From Diatrype stigma (Eukaryota; Ascomycota; Sordariomycetes; Xylariales; Diatrypaceae): a stretch of DNA of 64,000 bases. How positions within the stretch are numbered: position 1 is the first letter of the stretch; each line of letters starts with the position of its first letter. Positions 59,616 to 64,000 of this stretch are shown here, in pieces. Location: positions 372,001 through 436,000 of the forward strand of contig JAKJXP020000010.1 in NCBI GenBank assembly GCA_022225965.2. Reading direction: 5' to 3'. Below the pieces are notes generated by a model. It worked only from the letters and a program-made list of their open reading frames with translations. It did no database searches and was not told where the DNA came from. The translations under genes were made by a program, and so were the position numbers.

Positions 59616-62600
59616 TATGTGATATTGTGATTTTGTGCACGTAATAATAAGCAGATATTGTCGCCGTCAGACCGGTCTATCGTTCCCGTTTTCCTTCTGG
59701 TCGCCGTCGTTACTCGTTGATAGTGATGAGATGGTTGAACAGAGGAAAAGAGACGCCGTTGGGGTGGCTGTGTCTGTGTGCGTCCGTTTGTGGTATGTAG
59801 TGGTTGTATAGCAAGTGGAATGCAGAAATACAATATGAGTTGAGAAATGCTGCTGACTCTCGGTACCTTGGCTCCTGGGTGGGAAGGGAGAAGGGAGAAG
59901 TGGGTGGTGGATGGTGGGTTTGTGGTTTGTGGGTTTTGCCTTGAAGGAGGTGGACCGAGCTTTGAGTTATTATTTCAGCTTTGAAACAAAAACAACAATG
60001 AAACCCGCCGAGTGTGGGAACGAGGAGTCGGTCACCAGATGGTCCAAAAAGCCAGTTCAGACTATGAGCAGTGTCGGGGGATAAAGTATGATGGGTACGA
60101 GTGCGAGTGTGAGCGTGGTGTGATGATAACGAGAAGAGTCGGATCGAAAGGTATAGATGTGGTGTGGTATAGTGTGTGTAGCTCGAAGTGTTGCAATGGG
60201 CGGGTAAGAGGTTCAAAGATCCAAGGTCCAGAAACGCATCGGTAGGAAGAGGAGAAGGGAGGGAGGAGGAAGAAGGGATAAGCAAGTACGGACCGGAGAG
60301 GGCGAAGGATTTTGTTGGATGGGAGAGCCCGGGTAGGGTAAGGTGAGCTAGGGTATCGGTAGCCCATGTAGTCTACAGTCTATAGTGGCAGAGTGGGTGC
60401 AAGGTGGGTGCTGGTGATGCTAGGCATGCTAGGGTCTAGACATCTAGGTACATACATACACAGGCTACATACACAGGCTGCCTGCCCAGTGGCTGCCAGG
60501 GTGCGGGTGCCAGGACATCATGCTAGCACGGCAAGCTGGCAGGTCGACGTACCGACGCACCTACGATACATGCACACATACACACATACACACACATGCG
60601 CTGGTAGTGGAGGGTCGGGCGGTGGCGGCATAGGGTGAGCCAGCTGGAAGCCCAGGAGATTATCGCTTGCTTTAGTGAGTGGTTAGTGGTCGACGAGAGG
60701 GCGGTAGGTACCTAAGGACGCTAAGGGTGGGTGGGTTTAGAGCACCCAGGGGGCATCGGCTATTGGGCAAGAACGACAAAGAACTGGAGGAACAACGATG
60801 AACACGATGAACAGGCTGCCAATCTGAGCCGAACAATGATGGAGGAGCACGGGTCTATGTGGGCGCTATGTGGACGCTATGTGGGTACAGCAATTCGCCA
60901 CCCTCCGTGATTGGTCTGGATGTAAACAAACCTAGGCCTTCCCCGGACTAGCCGCCATGGCTTTGGGAGATGGGCGTCTCTGGCCTGCATCAGGGCACAG
61001 TGTCGCAACTTTGGAGGCTTGCTAGTCCCAAAGCTGGCCAACAAGGATCGATCATAATCTTGGTTTTTGTTCGCCTGGTGTGGCCCTGGGCGATGAATCT
61101 CTGCTAGAGTCAGTGTTTAGTTAATTGTACATAGCAAGCCAAGTACGAAGTCCGAGTCAATTGGCTCGCGAGATACATTACAGACCTGAAAGCTTCATTA
61201 TGAGAAAGAGCTGTACATGTATGTATGCACGTTAGGTGGGAACGAATAATTCGTACATAACGATGTAACATACATACAGGAATAATCCTTCGGGGCCCGG
61301 CTGCCCGACTTGTCGAACCCGATCCCGTACTTATGTCAGTTCCGGAAACTAATAGGACGCTTCGCAAGAGCAAGAAAACTTTATATCATCACATGACCAT
61401 ATATCTACACCAATTGTACGCTGTACTACTGTAGGTACGTAGTCCCTACCTGACTGCTCGCTAGCCTTCATCAGCAATACACCCAAATCAACCATAGGCT
61501 GAGCGGATAGCTAGGATACATGAGAGGCTTTCTTTATTAGATAATAAGATGAGATCCCAGGTCAGATTAATTGAACCAGTTAGTGCTGGAAACCACAGAC
61601 TTTGAGAAGCCTCCGGTAATCTCAAAAATAAGGTGCGGTAATTACGTTAATAAAGGTTACGAGCAGGTCGTCATTGAACACTGCCTACTTCAGTAGTGAC
61701 TCCGTACCTACATATAGACATACATGTATGGTTCTTACTTGCCAGCTTGCTGGAAATTTTTGTACATATAAGTCGTGACCGACTGGCCTGAGGCACCTAT
61801 ATCGACATCTATTAAACATATGGGTGGTTTACTACAGTACTATAGTAGATGAACTACCTAGGTATTTAGTTACGTATGTGTATGACCGGCTTACGTTACA
61901 GCATGAAGCTGCAAGTAGTTACATGCAGGTAGAATAAGCCTGGTAATCAAGGCTTTGGTGTATCAACTCCTATCTTGGAGCGTTTCTTGCCACTATCTAT
62001 TCCGCCATGCTACAGTACGTACGTGCTTTAGTCGTGATATGTAGGTATCCTGATTCATGAATCCGACCTTACGGTAATCGTGCGATCTTATCAACTGGAG
62101 GTCTTCCCACCCTTCCGCCCGCCACCCTGCCTGTCCACTCTGACCAACTGACTACCTACGTACAGTACAGTAACTGCCCAGCTACCACCCTATCGTCCTG
62201 TCACCCTGCGGTCTCCCGAAAGAGCGCAGCCTGCATGTTCCTGGTGTGCCTGAACACTCCCTGGGGAATTCGGAAATCGCAACTGCAGACTGGACGAGTC
62301 ACAAGTCGCCGTCGGCCGGGGCAGCGAGCTTAATACACCTACATAAGAACGGGTTAGGGTTTTGCATCTGGTTGTGCGCATCAACAGGTGCGAGGCGGTG
62401 ATGCTTTAGTCCCCATTCAGGCTTGCATTAGCTAGTTACCTGGAGGCTAGTGGTAGGGTTTACAGTTGAACAACAACAACACCGCCCGCTGGCTGCAACC
62501 CTCCAGTCACCACCTGCAGCAAGTCTCCAGACAGACCTTGTACATAAGCACCCTAGATACATACATACGTACATACCTACCTATCCTGATACCTGATATG

Positions 62601-64000
62601 CACAAAAGCTGCATGGCTAGAGAGGCACTGTGTAGCAGCGGCACCGTATCCCGGCGGTCGAACATGGTTCTCTTGCAATATGCGACCCGGCCTGATTGGC
62701 TCTGTCCCAAGCGTCCCCGTCGCTCACCCACTCACCTTGCCTTACACGTCGTACATTCGTGGGGCCTCTTGTGGGTCTAGACAGGGCATCAAGACAGTTC
62801 AAGAGAACCACGACAAGGCCCTCCCCCCCCTAACCCCCTGCCGGCACGCCACTGTAGGTGGATACAGGGTGGGAGGGAAATGACCACTTTGCGTCGCCTG
62901 CTCGTCTGCCTGCGTGCCTGCCTGCCACCTGCGAAGCCTTTTTTTTTTGTTAACAATTCTCTTTCGCAACGAATAACTATTTCCCGCGGCGTGAGATTCT
63001 GCGTGCGTGAGATCCATCGAACCGCCGAAACGTGTGGCGGCTGACGAGGCTGGGTTCGGCTGCAGAGAGAGCCACTTCTCACTGCCGGCCCTCGAAGTTG
63101 CTTCCGGCGCTTCTACGCTTCTTAGAGCATACATGTATACATCCACAGACGTCAATTATGTACGTACGTTCTGACTGTGCAGTGGGTACATATCATCCTG
63201 CAGAACATCTACATAGTATACCGCGGTAGAGCACGCATCACGCCTGTCGATACACCTACGTTGGACGTAAGGCGATAGTCGTGCGTTGTATGTAGGCATG
63301 TATAGCTGTGCTGTATGTATGTGGTAGATAGTATGAGCAGATCTGTGTAAAGTGTAGACGACGACCCCATTTGTGCGGCAATCTGCCCACCATGTGGCAG
63401 GTCTTGAGTAGGTACCCCATGTATGTAGTCTGGGAGTGTACCGTAGGTATGTACTTGTGAGCACGATCGAATATGAGCAAAAACTGTCTCGCTGGCCTGT
63501 AAACGGGAGTGAACGGGTTTCAGCCAGGTGATGGCCACGAGGGGGATCGTCGGAGGCGAAGTCGAGAATGACAGCATCGCACCGTTTTGGCGCTTAAAAG
63601 CCCAGAAAGTCCGTATCCATGTATCGATTGTCCGTGTATGTACCTATGAAGGCAGGTACATGGACGTGGTATAGTACCCCATGTTAGCGTCCCCCCGCCC
63701 CCTCCTCCTGCGTACTCAGGTCCTACGTAGCCAAGTACCATTAGTTATAGATCTGGGGATATTTGATGGAACCCTGATGGTTGATGGCTCTTCACCCGCA
63801 ACCCGAGGTTGGCAACAGCCAGAGAAAACAGGACGGGACGCCGATCCTTTTGACATCTTCTGTGATTCCTATAAGTTATAACGTAATCCGATCATTTCGA
63901 AGTCTATAAGAATTCTAGAACTTCGGGTGATAGTCAATCACGGCTTACTGTCGATGCATAGGTATGTAAGTAGTATAGTATAGCGCGCGGTGCAGGTGAT
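59616..64000. other. Gene-free right end of window
   Basis: The left part (59616-60300) is CT-rich on the minus strand, typical of a fungal promoter or 5' leader; its 191-codon frame (59710-60285) is low complexity and not called. Beyond it are CACACATA (about 60570-60600), TACG/GTAT (about 62555-62580 and 63300-63450) and other simple repeats, with a TACCTAGGTA palindrome at 61855-61864. No gene is supported. Confidence 0.5.

Noticed and set aside
59710..60285. 191-codon minus-strand frame upstream of the 190-residue gene
   Set aside because: Ser/Pro/His/Thr-rich translation of a CT-rich promoter or leader; no motif and poor sequence complexity.

Overview
The window comes from a filamentous ascomycete, most likely Sordariomycetes. 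The evidence is genes interrupted by short GT-AG introns (about 52-180 bp), small secreted cysteine-rich proteins, a Dsc-complex subunit, an Uds1-type septation protein, a DUF6594 membrane protein, and a chitinase of the LysM/killer-toxin-like GH18 subgroup. The genus cannot be fixed from sequence alone. I rebuilt gene models by hand, joining exons through splice sites and checking reading phase across each intron. Start codons are ATG; longer reading frames that need GTG, TTG or CTG starts were shortened or extended through an intron.

Layout. 1-12.1 kb is gene-sparse with microsatellites and a few unrecognised reading frames. 12.1-14.2 kb holds two small secreted-protein genes on the minus strand: a 53-residue cysteine-rich peptide with a T25 tract in its intron, and a cyanovirin-N-like (CVNH) protein. 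14.2-17.8 kb is non-coding apart from one orphan frame and a cluster of repeated CGTGGAC motifs. 17.8-23.2 kb has a BBE-type flavin oxidase, an F-box/ankyrin protein and an alpha/beta hydrolase. 24.6-37.2 kb is mostly housekeeping: V-ATPase subunit a, a secreted beta-propeller lactonase-like protein, an Uds1-domain coiled-coil protein and a Dsc2-like rhomboid pseudoprotease.

38.1-51.7 kb is the most interesting part. A 1334-residue secreted chitinase (two LysM-like domains, a hevein-like chitin-binding domain, GH18, then a long cysteine-rich and hydrophobic C-terminal region) is divergently paired with a gene for an unrecognised 331-residue secreted protein that ends in an unpaired cysteine. 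An F-box/ankyrin gene and a five-LysM secreted protein follow on the plus strand. The arrangement recalls zymocin-type killer toxins, in which a chitinase-like carrier binds chitin and helps deliver a second, disulfide-linked subunit. A related toxin or mycoparasitism system is an inference that needs testing.

52.4-59.6 kb has an unrecognised 540-residue protein, a DUF6594 membrane protein and a 190-residue low-complexity protein. 59.6-64 kb has no convincing gene and many simple repeats.
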